Assembly (NCBI GenBank): GCA_028293745.1
Contig: JAQGOF010000138.1
Coordinates: 26,942 to 90,941 of the forward strand
DNA length: 64,000 nucleotides
DNA from: Gammaproteobacteria bacterium
GTDB taxonomy: Bacteria > Pseudomonadota > Gammaproteobacteria > Steroidobacterales > Steroidobacteraceae
Direction of reading: 5' to 3'
The notes beneath the pieces were generated by a model that was not told where the DNA came from, did no database searches, and worked only from the letters and a program-made list of their open reading frames with translations. How positions within the stretch are numbered: the first letter of the stretch is position 1; each line of letters begins with the position of its first letter. The position numbers were made by a program, and so were the translations under genes. Of the stretch, positions 51,417 to 60,072 are shown piece by piece.

Positions 51417-52223
51417 ATGGTCAAGCTGGTTGCGCAAGTCGAGGGGATCGGCCTTCTTGGGCCCGGGCTGGATGGTTGGACGAGCTCCACCGCCCTGCTG
51501 GAAGGCCGCGCGCCGTATATCCCACAAGCCACCGTACTATCGACGCCGGACGGCCTGCCGCCCGCTGAGCGGCGACGGCTCGGCCGGGTGGTCAAGCTCG
51601 CTCTCGGAGTGGGCCTGCAGGCAACGTCCAAAGCGGGCGCAGACCCCGCGACCCTTGCGGCTGTGTTCGCCTCCTCGGGCGGCGATGGCCAAAATTGCCA
51701 TGAGATCTGCCAGGCGCTGTCGCTGGATGAGCGGCTGATCTCGCCGACGCGGTTTCACAACTCGGTTCACAATGCGGCGGCCGGTTACTGGAGTATCGCA
51801 ACCGGCTCCAGGGCGGCATCGAACGCTGTATCTGCATACGATGCGAGTTTTGCCGCGGGATTGCTGGAGGCCGTTACGCAGGTGGTCGTTGACCAGACCC
51901 GCGTTTTGCTGGTGGCTTACGATGCAGAATATCCGCCGCCGCTGTTTGTGAAGCGGCCGATTCCGGAGGCTTTTGGGGTGGCGTTGGTGTTGGCGCCGGT
52001 GGGGCGGCCGAGCGAGGCCTCGCTTGGGCGCCTGACGCTGTCGTTTTCCGATTCGCCTGCGGACCGGATGCGTGACGCAGCGCTCGAGTCCCTGCGGGCA
52101 TCGATTCCGGCGGCACGCAGCCTTCCCTTGTTGTACCAACTCGCAGTACAAAGGCGCGCTGTCGTCAACATCGACTACCTCGATGGACGGTCCGTTGCGG
52201 TGGAGGTTGACCCTTGCGCTTAG
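51417..52223 (+). CDS. Ketosynthase chain-length factor
   Basis: The 268-residue truncated thiolase-fold protein is of the Ketoacyl-synt_2 type. The position of the catalytic Cys reads VSAYDAS (138-144), so it has no nucleophile, and the C-terminal half of a full KS is missing. HNSVHNAAAGYWSIATGS is the family hallmark. It forms a heterodimer with the upstream KS and sets polyene length. The stop overlaps the TTG start of the next gene by 10 bases. Confidence 0.9.
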   Translation: MVKLVAQVEGIGLLGPGLDGWTSSTALLEGRAPYIPQATVLSTPDGLPPAERRRLGRVVKLALGVGLQATSKAGADPATLAAVFASSGGDGQNCHEICQALSLDERLISPTRFHNSVHNAAAGYWSIATGSRAASNAVSAYDASFAAGLLEAVTQVVVDQTRVLLVAYDAEYPPPLFVKRPIPEAFGVALVLAPVGRPSEASLGRLTLSFSDSPADRMRDAALESLRASIPAARSLPLLYQLAVQRRAVVNIDYLDGRSVAVEVDPCA

Positions 52224-52729
52224 ATCGCCATTGGATTCAGGACCACATTCCGCATCAGAACGGGATGTGCCTGTTGGATGAGGTGTTGAGCTGGGATACC
52301 ACGCAGACGCGCTGCCGCAGCTCGACGCATCGGTCACCGAACAACCCCCTTCGCGCATACGGCCGGCTCGGCGCGTCGTGCGGCATTGAATATGCCGCGC
52401 AAACCATGGCTGTTCACGGTGCCCTGGTTGCGTCGGGTGCGGGCGCCACTGCCCCATCTGGATTCCTTGCGAGCGCCAGAGGCGTCCAATTGCATTGCGA
52501 TCGCTTGGATGACGTCGAAGGCGACCTCGTCACTGCCGTCAGACGCCTTGCGGGGGATGAGAGCACGGCGCTGTATGAATTTTCGGTGTCGGCGGACGAG
52601 GTTGTCTTGCTCAAAGGACGTGCAGCCATTGCATTTGATGTTTTTGGGGCGCGGGACGGCGCGGATCGAGCGGGCTCGACGCGAGCCGAGACCAGCCGGG
52701 CGACGCCCGGGAAGCAGGAGCCGCTGTGA
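52214..52729 (+). CDS. Hotdog-fold 3-hydroxyacyl-ACP dehydratase (second, ApeP-like)
   Basis: The 171-residue protein starts at TTG (RLDRHWIQDHIPHQNGM). IPHQNGMCLLDEVLSWD contains the catalytic His region of this dehydratase type, and YGRLGASCGIEYAAQTMAVHG is the second conserved block. The C-terminal 25 residues are low-complexity Ala/Arg/Thr. With the small FabZ-like protein it would dehydrate the growing chain. It overlaps the ketoreductase gene by GTGA. Confidence 0.85.
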   Translation: MRLDRHWIQDHIPHQNGMCLLDEVLSWDTTQTRCRSSTHRSPNNPLRAYGRLGASCGIEYAAQTMAVHGALVASGAGATAPSGFLASARGVQLHCDRLDDVEGDLVTAVRRLAGDESTALYEFSVSADEVVLLKGRAAIAFDVFGARDGADRAGSTRAETSRATPGKQEPL

Positions 52730-53460
52730 GCACCTCGACCATCAAAAGAGCGCTGGTGACGGGTGGCAGCGGCGGGATTGGAGCTGCAATCTGCAAGCGT
52801 TTGGCGCGCGACGGTCACCACGTGTACGTCCACGCCAATCGCGGAGTTGACGCCGCCTCCGCGATTGTCAGTGAGATGCTCACGGCAGGTGGGCGCGCCG
52901 AGGCTGTCAGTTTTGACGTCACTGACGCGGGGGCGACCCAGCGAGCGTTAGAGGCAATCCTCAATGACGGACCGATCCAGATCCTCGTCAACAATGCTGG
53001 TATCCATGACGACGCCGTGTTCCCGGGCATGAGCTCCGATCAATGGCACCGTGTGATCGACACCTCCGTCGACGGGTTCTTCAATGTGACCCAACCATTG
53101 ATGATGCCCATGATTCGGACTCGGTGGGGTCGGATCATCAACACGTCGTCCATCACCGCCCTGACCGGCAATCGCGGACAGGTCAATTATGCGGCGGCCA
53201 AGGGCGCGCTGAATGCCGCAACGAAGTCGCTGGCGCTCGAGGTCGCAAGCCGCGGGATCACGGTCAATGCGGTCGCACCCGGGATCATCGCCACACCGAT
53301 GAGCAAGGGTGTGTTCGATGAGGAAACGATCGGCCGGCTCGTGCCCATGAAGCGGGCCGGGCTACCTGAGGAGGTCGCCGGCCTCGTTGCTTATCTCGCT
53401 TCTGATGAGGCTGGGTATGTAACGGCGCAGGTTATTTCGATCAATGGGGGGATGATTTAA
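52726..53460 (+). CDS. 3-oxoacyl-ACP reductase (FabG-like)
   Basis: The 244-residue short-chain dehydrogenase has ALVTGGSGGIGAAI (NADPH-binding), VNNAGIHDD, a catalytic Ser-Tyr-Lys set (NTSSITALTG, YAAAKGALNAATK) and VNAVAPGIIATPM. It provides the ketoreduction step of the polyene cycle and is the last gene of the cluster. It ends 12 bases from the convergent diguanylate cyclase gene. Confidence 0.94.
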   Translation: MSTSTIKRALVTGGSGGIGAAICKRLARDGHHVYVHANRGVDAASAIVSEMLTAGGRAEAVSFDVTDAGATQRALEAILNDGPIQILVNNAGIHDDAVFPGMSSDQWHRVIDTSVDGFFNVTQPLMMPMIRTRWGRIINTSSITALTGNRGQVNYAAAKGALNAATKSLALEVASRGITVNAVAPGIIATPMSKGVFDEETIGRLVPMKRAGLPEEVAGLVAYLASDEAGYVTAQVISINGGMI

Positions 53461-53472
53461 CGATGGTGCGAA

Positions 53473-54537
53473 CTAGCTTTGGAACGCGGCGGTCACGGAT
53501 ACGGCAGTGTCGCCGGCGACACTGATTCGGTTGCGGCCTGCGCGCTTTGCGGCGTACATCGCGGCATCTGCGCGCTCGAGAAGCGCTTCCAGCGTGTCGC
53601 CTGGTCTTGCGATCGCAACACCGACTGACAACGTGACCTGGCCTATGGATTCGTTGCCGTCCGGGCGACAGATGCGCCCCTTCTCGACGGTGCCGCGGAT
53701 CTGCTCTGCGACTGCTGCTGCGCCCGTAAGCGAGGTCTGCGGAAGCAGTATGGCGAACTCTTCTCCGCCCAATCTGGCAGCGACGTCACGACCCTTGATA
53801 CTCGAACGCAGAACGTGCGCCACGGCTCTGATCACCTTGTCGCCCAGGACGTGGCCGTAGGTGTCATTCACGACTTTGAAATGATCGATGTCGGCGAGCA
53901 GCAGCGCCGAGCCGTGCAGTCCCGGCGGCTCGCGCAGCAGATCCTCCACTGCACGCTCCAACCCGCGGCGATTTTTCAGGCCCGTCAGGGAATCGAGCAA
54001 TGCTTCGCTCTGCGCGCGGCGCAGGCTTTCCGTCAGCGCATTGACTTCGTTGGTTCGGGCCCGCAAGTTTGCCGACAGATCCTGTGTGACCGACTGCATC
54101 TTGCGGGTGCCGGCCAGCATGTCGGCCACGACCTCGCGGATTTTCTCGGGCGCCTGCGGATTGGCCAGTACCTCGGCGTGGCCCTCCAGCGAGTGCCCAA
54201 ACTCCGCCGCTTGAGTGCTGGCAGTCGCCGCACTCTGCGCCGTGTCTTCCAGGAGATTGCGTAATTGCAGCTGCAGGCGCTCGAACGCCTCCATGTCGCG
54301 CGCAGCGATGTGTTGCGCGTACAGGCGCCATACGTCCGCTTCGGTCAGCGCGGTGTTGGACGTGAGACGGGAATCGAGCACCCGGCTCAGATCGGGGTTC
54401 ATTCCAGCGCAGTGCTCGTACCAGAGCGCGTAGCTCAATGGGTGAAATGCAGCGAGCTGGCGTGCCATCAACGGCAGCGCGAGACGCAGGATCTCAGTGC
54501 TCCGTTCCTTGTTCTCCAGGTAGCGCATTTCGTTCAC
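53473..54537 (-). CDS. GGDEF-domain diguanylate cyclase
   Basis: Of the 354 residues, the first 170 or so form a helical, soluble N-terminal region with no membrane segment, including a coiled-coil stretch before the catalytic domain. From about residue 180 comes the GGDEF domain (LTGLKNRRGLE, ADIDHFKVVND, active site RLGGEEF). Five residues before the active-site block the allosteric I-site reads KGRD instead of RxxD, so product inhibition may be lost. It would make cyclic di-GMP in the cytoplasm. Regulation of the nearby exopolysaccharide is possible but not shown. Confidence 0.92.
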   Translation of the reverse strand: MNEMRYLENKERSTEILRLALPLMARQLAAFHPLSYALWYEHCAGMNPDLSRVLDSRLTSNTALTEADVWRLYAQHIAARDMEAFERLQLQLRNLLEDTAQSAATASTQAAEFGHSLEGHAEVLANPQAPEKIREVVADMLAGTRKMQSVTQDLSANLRARTNEVNALTESLRRAQSEALLDSLTGLKNRRGLERAVEDLLREPPGLHGSALLLADIDHFKVVNDTYGHVLGDKVIRAVAHVLRSSIKGRDVAARLGGEEFAILLPQTSLTGAAAVAEQIRGTVEKGRICRPDGNESIGQVTLSVGVAIARPGDTLEALLERADAAMYAAKRAGRNRISVAGDTAVSVTAAFQS

Positions 54538-54775
54538 TCGGTCATCTCAGCAAAATCGCTGCCACCGATGCCCCTACGCCCGACGACCATCGGCGGGTAC
54601 TTTGCCATAATCGTACAAGCGGCCACCGCTGTGTAGCGGCACAATGTGAAATCTCTTGAGTGGTTCGCATTTCCTCTGCGATTACGGAACGCCAGCAGAT
54701 CCCGGTCACACTTTTCAACATGTCAGCCGATCGGACCCCCGTGCGTTTTTACAGGAAGACGCGGAGGACCCGACC

Positions 54776-54976
54776 ATGCAGACTCTTGCTAAGTTATTGA
54801 TCCTGGTAGGCTTTGGCGCCACCCTATCCGGGTGCGTCGTGGCCCCCTACGGACCTCGGCCGCGCGCCTATGTTGCGGCGCCCGCCATAGTCGTCCACCC
54901 CGGATATTACGGACCGCGCTACTACTACGGACCGCGTTACTACTATGGCCCTCGCTACTACTATGGCCCGTGGTGA
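54776..54976 (+). CDS. Small lipoprotein with GPRYYY repeats
   Basis: The 66-residue protein starts at an ATG preceded by GGAGG. The signal ends in the lipobox LSGC (Cys at about residue 20). The mature part is rich in Pro, Tyr and Gly and finishes with three GPRYYY units and GPW. Similar small Tyr-rich lipoproteins are widespread in Proteobacteria and have no known function. It would sit in the outer membrane. Confidence 0.7.
   Translation: MQTLAKLLILVGFGATLSGCVVAPYGPRPRAYVAAPAIVVHPGYYGPRYYYGPRYYYGPRYYYGPW
54911..54964 (+). repeat. Three tandem 18-bp units encoding GPRYYY
   Basis: Units at 54911-54928, 54929-54946 and 54947-54964 differ at only a few third positions, pointing to fairly recent in-frame duplication inside the lipoprotein gene. 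Confidence 0.85.
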
Positions 54977-55051
54977 TTCAGGTTGGATTCAGAAACGTGT
55001 TGTATTCACCCACTCGCCATCTCAACGCGAAGTACACGAGTGCCCCGCCCT

Positions 55052-55297
55052 CTAGCCTTCCTCGCAGTCCACGCAACGACCAAGCCTCACAGCCTCGTCG
55101 GCTACCACATAGCGGGCCGCCTGGAGCTTGGGGATGAGCACGCTGATGGTCAGCAGGATTTCCTTGCAGGCGCGAGCCTCAGGGCTCGCTACGACGGTCT
55201 TCTGCCGGTATTCACCCATTTCTTCAGCAAGGAATGCCGCCAGCGTCTGAAGTTGGGCGATAGAGGTGTCGAGCAGCAGTCGTGGGCTGGTGGTCAT
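55052..55297 (-). CDS. Small hypothetical protein
   Basis: From the ATG at 55297, preceded by TGGAG, the protein has 81 residues and is mainly helical (SIAQLQTLAAFLAEEMGEY; ACKEILLTISVLIPKLQAARYVV). It ends in CVDCEEG. The amino-acid composition looks protein-like and the helices are amphipathic, but no family is recognised. It lies just downstream of the EVE-HNH nuclease gene on the same strand, so it could be a small accessory protein or unrelated. Confidence 0.45.
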   Translation of the reverse strand: MTTSPRLLLDTSIAQLQTLAAFLAEEMGEYRQKTVVASPEARACKEILLTISVLIPKLQAARYVVADEAVRLGRCVDCEEG

Positions 55298-55474
55298 GCG
55301 AAACTCCAGGGGCCGGGTGGAGCTGTACAAATATACAGCTCCGGAGGAGATCCGCAAGATGTCCTATGGTCTTAAGGGAGCCATTTCGGCGCAGCCCTCG
55401 GGGAATCAAGAAGTTGAGAGCGTCCCGGTGTGAGCTATCGCCGGGACGGGCGTGGGCGGCCTGTAAGGTGGCGC

Positions 55475-56509
55475 CTATGCCGGCTGAACCGTCGCGGGCT
55501 CTGCTATAGGCACTACAGGGACCGGCTCGAAACTCTCCCTCGATTTCTGGCGTCTGCCGGCGCCGTGTTGCTGGAACACCTCGCGGCGATGGTAGCCGAG
55601 GAAGTAGCACTGCTCCGGCTGGAACTCACCGACGTTGAGCCGTCGCTGGATATGCCAGTTGTCCAGAACTACGGGATTGAGCTCCTGGGAAACCAGTAGA
55701 TCACCGTCGTCCGAAAACGAGATGTATCCGCGCTCGAATAGATGAGCCACGTGCGGGGACATGAGCAGACCGTTGAAGCCGTCCAGCTTCTCCGGATCGT
55801 CACATTCGCTCCAGGGCTTGATGTGTGTCGCCCAGAGGTGGCGACGGTCGAGAACACCCGTGACGCGGCATGAATGCTCGTTGAGCTCGAGATTTGCCCG
55901 GAAGACACCTTGCCCGTGACGTGCTCTGAGCAAGTCTGCCTTCTGTGCCGGGCTAATGTCTGTTCGCTGTTGAATTGCCGCCTCGGCGGCGTCCTCGGCC
56001 AGGCTGCGTCCGACCGATTCGGTGATCGCTCCAACTATGCGCTCGACCTCGCCGTCGAGGAGACGACTGAGTGTTGTCGCCATCATGGCTGGCACGGACG
56101 CAAGCACTACATGTTGATTACTCGCCCCGCCGGCAAGTATGGGCGAATGCTTGCGCGGCAGGACCAGAGCCAGCTCTGCGCTGTAGTCCTCGGTCCGCAG
56201 AGAGCTTGTGAGCGTCACGAAACGCACCGGCACCAGCCAACCCGTCTGCATATCCACGTACTCCGCAATGGAATCGAATTCCAACGGCTTCGCGGCCTCG
56301 CGGGCAGACCCGAGCGCAACACCTATGGCACCGATCGCACCGTCTGCGAATGAATAGACAACGTCGCCGGGGAGGAGACGCTGAATGTTCTTGTCGGACT
56401 CGCTGCGCGCCTTGCTTTTGCGCGCCTTGTTCGCGAACCAGAGGTACGAGCCTTCGATTTCGTGGCGGACGGTGTGCGAGTGATTGACCCACCAGAAACC
56501 TGTGCTCAT
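55475..56509 (-). CDS. EVE-HNH type endonuclease, probable modification-dependent restriction enzyme
   Basis: The 344-residue protein opens with WWVNHSHTVRHEIEGSYLWF and RLLPGDVVYSF, the pattern of EVE/YTH-like domains that read modified bases. The C-terminal third is an HNH_2 nuclease (SCRVTGV, RRHLWATHIKPW, GLLMSPHVAHLFERGYISF) with the expected His, Asn and His residues at about 215-275. EVE-HNH enzymes such as VcaM4I cut DNA with modified cytosine. No methyltransferase partner is adjacent, which fits a type IV-like enzyme. Its position near a tRNA and decaying genes suggests an accessory defence gene. The final 30 residues are low-complexity Pro/Val. Confidence 0.8.
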   Translation of the reverse strand: MSTGFWWVNHSHTVRHEIEGSYLWFANKARKSKARSESDKNIQRLLPGDVVYSFADGAIGAIGVALGSAREAAKPLEFDSIAEYVDMQTGWLVPVRFVTLTSSLRTEDYSAELALVLPRKHSPILAGGASNQHVVLASVPAMMATTLSRLLDGEVERIVGAITESVGRSLAEDAAEAAIQQRTDISPAQKADLLRARHGQGVFRANLELNEHSCRVTGVLDRRHLWATHIKPWSECDDPEKLDGFNGLLMSPHVAHLFERGYISFSDDGDLLVSQELNPVVLDNWHIQRRLNVGEFQPEQCYFLGYHRREVFQQHGAGRRQKSRESFEPVPVVPIAEPATVQPA

Positions 56510-56682
56510 GCCTCAACTCCCCCCGGATACAAGATGCGAAAGTTAGCATCCGCAAGTTGGAATTGCCGACGTCTGCCAGAGGCAACTGTGCGGTAGGTCA
56601 CATTTCGGAACGCATCTGTCGCTGCAGTACGCGGCCAAGCTGGTGCTGCGGGGGCGCGCATCGAGCGCAGCCCTGCGACCGC

Positions 56683-57639
56683 TCACCGCCTGGGCGACGG
56701 CGGCTGCATCGCCTCTGCCGGCAGATCGACACCCATTCCCGCGATTCCCTGGACGACTCTTGCTGCTGCAGCCGCGCCACTGTCCATGAAGATGACCTTG
56801 CCTTGCGAGTGTTCGGCTACGTACTTCAGCGCATCGGTGTACTCGAGAAATAACAGGAACTCGGCGTTCACGCCGGCGCTCTTGAGCAACTCAGCCGCTT
56901 CCTTCATGCCATCCGCGATGTTCTTCCGAAACAACGCCAACCCCTGGCCACGAAGCGCTGCCGCTTTTTTGTCCGCCTCGGCGCCGATTGTCTTGTAGGC
57001 AGCTTCCGCTTCGGCATCTTTCGTGCGCTTCACCAACAGCGCCGCACCCTCGTTCGAAGCGGCGGCCAACAGATTCTTCGAAGACACCACGCGCGCCATG
57101 GAGTCGATGATTTCCTTGTCGAAAGTCATGTCCGTGATCTGGATATCACGAACAACATACCCCCACGCGAGAACCACCTCATCGAGATTCCGCTTGGTAT
57201 GCTCGACGATCTCCGCACGCATACCCAGGATGTCAGACTGCTTCGTCGTGGCGACAAATTGCCGAATGGAGCCGTCGATCGTGCGCTGCAGAGCCAGTTG
57301 AAACTCACGGCCCGAGGCGAAACTGAAAACGGCTTTCTTGATCGCCTCTTCTTCGGCCGCGGCAACAGCGTAAAGCACCATCGTCGCGAACTTTACGTTC
57401 GCCTGGTCCTGCGTGATTGCCTGGAATTCGAGCTGCAGAGCCCGGTTCTGCAGCGAAAGCCGATAAGCCACCTTTTCCCATGGCCACTTGATGTTGAGTC
57501 CCTCGCGCATGACGCGATGGTATTTTCCGAAGACCGTGATGACGGCGACGGTCGCCTGCTCCACGGTTCGAAACAGCGACACCAGGATGACCAGCGCAAC
57601 GACCAGGAAGAAGATGAGACCGCCAAACCCCTGAAACAT
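56683..57639 (-). CDS. SPFH (band 7/slipin-like) membrane protein
   Basis: The protein has about 318 residues from ATG 57639; GTG 57657 is an alternative. One N-terminal membrane helix (LIFFLVVALVILVSLF) is followed by the SPFH domain (VAVITVFGKYHRVMREGLNI) and a long coiled-coil region. Such proteins form oligomeric membrane scaffolds. ISV- or YuaF-type partners and a protease partner are absent. The methyltransferase gene ends 2 bases upstream, so the two are probably co-transcribed. Confidence 0.85.
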   Translation of the reverse strand: MFQGFGGLIFFLVVALVILVSLFRTVEQATVAVITVFGKYHRVMREGLNIKWPWEKVAYRLSLQNRALQLEFQAITQDQANVKFATMVLYAVAAAEEEAIKKAVFSFASGREFQLALQRTIDGSIRQFVATTKQSDILGMRAEIVEHTKRNLDEVVLAWGYVVRDIQITDMTFDKEIIDSMARVVSSKNLLAAASNEGAALLVKRTKDAEAEAAYKTIGAEADKKAAALRGQGLALFRKNIADGMKEAAELLKSAGVNAEFLLFLEYTDALKYVAEHSQGKVIFMDSGAAAAARVVQGIAGMGVDLPAEAMQPPSPRR

Positions 57640-57641
57640 GA

Positions 57642-58385
57642 CTACCCCTTTCGACACACCAACAATATTTCATCGACCGAGTCGGTCGGAATCATCCCTG
57701 CAGACAGCTCCAGAGGTTTCTGGAATCGCAGCCCGATCGGCATGAAGGCGCGGTTATACCACCACATCGCCCGCTCGCGATTGTGCGTCAGCCACCACAT
57801 CCCCAGGTCGAGCAGGAACGACGAGCGCGGCTGCATACCAAACACCGCGCTGCGCTCCACGGCGAGCTGTTGCTCAGCCAACTTCGCCAGCAGGCACGGC
57901 GGCTCGTAACGGCGCTTGTGCCCCACGAAATCATCGAAAGGCGTCCAACGGGAGGGATGCAGGGGAGTTGAAATCAGCAGGATTCCGCCGGGCTTTGTAA
58001 CTCGAGAGATCTCCGACAGAGCGCCGTTCTCGTCGTCAACGTGCTCGATGATGTCGAGCGCGCAGACCAGGTCGAACGTCGCGGCCGCGAATGGCAGCGC
58101 GGTCACCTCCCCCAAAGTGACACGACCACCCCGCGCGCGGAGCCGTTCGAGTGCCGGCGCGCTGATGTCCACGAACTGGGTACCTTCGATTGGCAGTCGG
58201 GGTCTCAAACCCGGCGCCACCTCGAGCCGCAGACCGGAGGGTGGTAGCAAAGACTGCACGAGAGGCCACGTATTGAAGCGGTCCGGCTCGACCAGGCGGG
58301 ACCCGGACCATAACGAATCGTAAAAGCGGCGATTGTCTTCGACCAGCTGTTGCGGGGTGCGGGTCTGCTGAGGCTTGGCCTGCAT
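57642..58385 (-). CDS. Class I SAM-dependent methyltransferase
   Basis: The 247-residue enzyme has a Methyltransf_11-like core. LRLEVAPGLRPRL stands in place of motif I (the Gly-rich loop is less regular than usual), then FVDISAPALERL, LPFAAATFDLVCALDIIEHV and GGILLISTPLHP. The DIIEHVDDE segment is typical of ubiquinone/lipid-type methyltransferases. The substrate is unknown. It is followed at once by the SPFH gene. Confidence 0.85.
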   Translation of the reverse strand: MQAKPQQTRTPQQLVEDNRRFYDSLWSGSRLVEPDRFNTWPLVQSLLPPSGLRLEVAPGLRPRLPIEGTQFVDISAPALERLRARGGRVTLGEVTALPFAAATFDLVCALDIIEHVDDENGALSEISRVTKPGGILLISTPLHPSRWTPFDDFVGHKRRYEPPCLLAKLAEQQLAVERSAVFGMQPRSSFLLDLGMWWLTHNRERAMWWYNRAFMPIGLRFQKPLELSAGMIPTDSVDEILLVCRKG

Positions 58386-58568
58386 CGTCTGGCCACTGTA
58401 GCACCGGGCTGATCGTTTGCCGGAAGGTTCTCCGGCCCGGGTGCAGTCCCTACTCTGTGCAGTAGCAGCCGCGCCTTCGATTTGGCGCTGCGTGCGCTAT
58501 CGTGTCGTGGCGCCTTCGGGTCAAACAGTGCCTTGGGCCGCAATAGCAGCCCGCCCTATTCGCCGCAT

Positions 58569-58597
58569 TTGTCCACAGCCCCCAAGGCGTGTAATCT
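58569..58597 (+). promoter_or_regulatory. Promoter of tRNA-Glu
   Basis: TTGTCC (-35) and TAATCT (-10) are separated by 17 bases, with a GC-rich discriminator directly after, as in stringently controlled stable-RNA promoters. The tRNA begins 43 bases past the -10 box. Confidence 0.55.
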
Positions 58598-58640
58598 GCG
58601 CGCCCTGCCGGTCGGCCGCCGGCACTGGTCAAGCTACAGC

Positions 58641-58716
58641 GTCCCCATCGTCTAGAGGCCTAGGACATCGCCCTTTCACGGCGGTAACACGAGTTCGAAT
58701 CTCGTTGGGGACGCCA
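58641..58716 (+). tRNA. tRNA-Glu (anticodon TTC)
   Basis: The 76-base cloverleaf has acceptor GTCCCCA pairing with TGGGGAC, a D arm with GTCTAGAGGCCTAGGAC, anticodon loop CTTTCAC (TTC) and T arm GAGTTCGAATCTC. The discriminator is G and CCA is encoded. Confidence 0.97.
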
Positions 58717-58732
58717 TTCAATCAAAGACTTA

Positions 58733-58769
58733 GCGGCGACACGCCGCCAAGTGTCCAATAAGTGTCCAA
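58733..58769 (+). repeat. Hairpin and 10-bp direct repeats directly after tRNA-Glu
   Basis: GCGGCG-ACA-CGCCGC (58733-58747) forms a short hairpin. AAGTGTCCAA occurs twice, at 58749 and 58760. Such GTGTCCAA pairs beside a tRNA 3' end are reminiscent of integrase-associated attachment regions, but no integrase gene is present. A terminator role is possible but no T tract follows. Confidence 0.4.
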
Positions 58770-58989
58770 CAGAACTGGCTAACCTCCCGGCGGCTCTTGA
58801 GGCAGTCATGTGCACCGCCGCTGACCCGGTCGCCGCTGTCTTCGGCTGGCCGCGATAGTTCAAACCTCTTCCACTAATTCCTTCCACCGAAACGATCCTT
58901 CGCGGACGCGCTTTCGATCGGGCGGAGGGGGATGCGCAGTGACGAACGGACCTGGGACGCCGAGCGGAATTTCTCAAGCCGCAGCCGGC

Positions 58990-59307
58990 CTACCCTCGCT
59001 CGGGCCTCACGGCCGGGATCGAACATCGTGGCGACCCCACCGGCCCCGGCTCGTAGCACTCGATCGACACGCAGACCCGATCGTTCTCCCGCTCGCAGAA
59101 GAAGAATGCGCAATTGCGCGGGACATCCTCCACCGCCCAGCCTTCGCTGCATCGTCGATCCCCTTCCGTCTGCATCACGGCCCGCAAGTCCGTCTGCGGA
59201 CCGAGCGCCTGAGACTCGATCACGCGACTGAACCGGTCGCGAACCACAAGCCAGCGCGGCTCCTTGACCGGCAAGAGCGCATTCGTTTCCCCTCGTCGTC
59301 GTCCCAT
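58990..59307 (-). CDS. Hypothetical protein in decaying region
   Basis: From the ATG at 59307 the product has 105 residues (MGRRRGETNALLPVKEPRWL). The middle part (DLRAVMQTEGDRRCSEGW, VPRNCAFFFCERENDRV) reads like genuine protein, but no family is recognised. The last 20 residues are low-complexity. It follows the disrupted zinc-ribbon gene by 63 bases on the same strand and may itself be a remnant. Confidence 0.4.
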   Translation of the reverse strand: MGRRRGETNALLPVKEPRWLVVRDRFSRVIESQALGPQTDLRAVMQTEGDRRCSEGWAVEDVPRNCAFFFCERENDRVCVSIECYEPGPVGSPRCSIPAVRPERG

Positions 59308-59370
59308 GACCACAGCATGCCGCAACGACCCACGTCCCCAGCAAATCCAACGGACGACCCCTGTATGCTG

Positions 59371-59640
59371 CTACCGCCCGTCTCCCGTCGGACCCCGATA
59401 GCGCGCTTCCATGCGCGCGCCCCGCATTCCGCAGCGGCTGCACCGCAGCCGTGCGGCCACCTGGGCGAGCGTGATGTCGGGGCCCAACACTTTGAGTCAG
59501 AGTGCGATGTGCCGTTCGCGCGAGTGCTCGCACGCGTCACGCTCGCAGTGGGCCGTGGGCGCGTAATCCTTCGCGTACAGTCCCAGGACATCCGTCGGTG
59601 TCCCCCAGCGTGCATCCCGTCCGGGTCTTCGGCTTCCCAT
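59371..59640 (-). pseudogene. Zinc-ribbon protein gene interrupted by an in-frame TGA
   Basis: Read from the ATG at 59640, one frame gives 47 residues including YAPTAHCERDACEHSRERH, then TGA (59497-59499). It continues unbroken in the same frame as LKVLGPDITLAQVAARLRCSRCGMRGARM, stopping at 59371. The halves together make a C4 zinc ribbon of a family of small hypothetical proteins (C-x4-C ... GPDTPL-like ... RCSRCG). A single nonsense change would explain it. A sequencing error is an alternative. Confidence 0.6.
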
Positions 59641-60072
59641 TCGAGAAGCGTCGCACGCGCGACGGCGCGCCGAGGAACGGAGAAAGCCTGAGAAGGTGTT
59701 ATACAGAGGTTGGATTGATCAGGGGCTGTATGCCTGAACGCAATGTCCAGTGGCCTCACGACTGCGACACTGTCCAAAACCTTGCGCGAGGACGATCACG
59801 ATGTGGAGCGAGACGCACCTGGGCGCGCGCGCCCAGCGGAGGCGAACTCGGTGTTGACATCGCAATGATCGCACCGACCACGGGTCGAGGCAGGATCGGA
59901 CGTGCGCCCGTGGAATCAACACCTCGACGCACAGTGGATCACCGCCGCCGACAAAACCGCCATCCGCTGCCGCCCGCGCAGGCGCACGCTCACGGCTCGC
60001 AGGCTCGTCGCTGTTGCCGCCAGAGCGTCTCGGCCCGCCGGCGAATGCGGCGGCGAGCCTGTGCGCTCAAGG
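59641..60072. other. Stretch with no recognisable gene
   Basis: Open frames here are short or Arg-rich reverse-frame translations of GC-rich DNA and do not resemble proteins. No tRNA, terminator or long repeat was seen. It lies between two damaged genes and is probably decayed coding sequence. Confidence 0.5.

Noticed and set aside
58660..58977. Minus-strand frame covering tRNA-Glu and its 3' flank
   Set aside because: It reads through the tRNA and gives the familiar spurious RDSN-type tail. No integrase motif is present.
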